The notes beneath the pieces are model-generated. The model had not been told where the DNA came from. It did not search any database and worked only from the letters and a program-made list of their open reading frames with translations. From assembly GCA_944371685.1 (NCBI GenBank), contig CALVXV010000076.1:1-5892 (forward strand): 5,892 nt of DNA. Reading direction: 5' to 3'. The translations under genes and the position numbers were made by a program. Source of the DNA: an uncultured Bacilli bacterium. GTDB lineage: Bacteria; Bacillota_I; Bacilli_A; RF39; UBA660. Shown here piece by piece: positions 5,889-5,892 of the stretch (positions within the stretch are counted from its first letter, which is position 1; each line of letters begins with the position of its first letter).

Positions 5889-5892
5889 GAGT

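Overview
The window looks like the chromosome of a low-GC Gram-positive bacterium of the Firmicutes/Bacilli type. It has strongly AT-biased DNA, clear GGAGG-type ribosome binding sites before every complete gene, a Bacillus-type LexA box, and the uppS-cdsA-rseP order. The left-edge surface protein and the style of the UppS and RseP sequences resemble uncultured gut Bacilli related to Mollicutes/Erysipelotrichia, but that placement rests on recall and not on a search. All 12 Trp codons in the called genes are TGG, so the standard bacterial code applies, not the Mycoplasma code.

Layout, all on the + strand. Positions 1-384 hold the 3' end of a secreted or surface-type protein whose start lies outside the window, closed by a strong intrinsic terminator (391-430). 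A sigma-A-type promoter (460-488) then opens a tightly packed gene set: uppS (514-1245), cdsA (1226-2026), rseP (2039-3088), an ABC-exporter ATPase (3098-3997), its ABC-2 permease (3987-5294) and a membrane-anchored rhodanese (5301-5696). Gaps are at most 12 bases and two pairs of genes overlap, so one transcript is likely. A complete tRNA-Leu(GAG) with encoded CCA (5709-5795) starts 12 bases after the rhodanese stop. The last ~35 bases carry a promoter with a LexA/SOS box in its spacer, firing to the right into a gene beyond the window.

Together the first three genes serve the cell envelope: UppS makes the undecaprenyl carrier for wall polymers, CdsA makes CDP-diacylglycerol for phospholipids, and RseP is a site-2 intramembrane protease. 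The classical Bacillus cluster (frr-uppS-cdsA-dxr-rseP-proS-polC) is recognisable but reduced. dxr is absent between cdsA and rseP, frr does not precede uppS, and an ABC exporter with a rhodanese follows rseP in place of proS/polC. The rseP/ABC-exporter pairing recalls the known functional link between RasP/Eep proteases and the EcsAB exporter, although this exporter looks more like the NatAB/YhaQP family.

No stretch longer than 300 bases lacks a gene. I see no mobile element, CRISPR array or clearly novel multi-gene system. The points most worth a second look are the SOS promoter at the right edge and the exporter/rhodanese extension of the uppS-cdsA-rseP operon.
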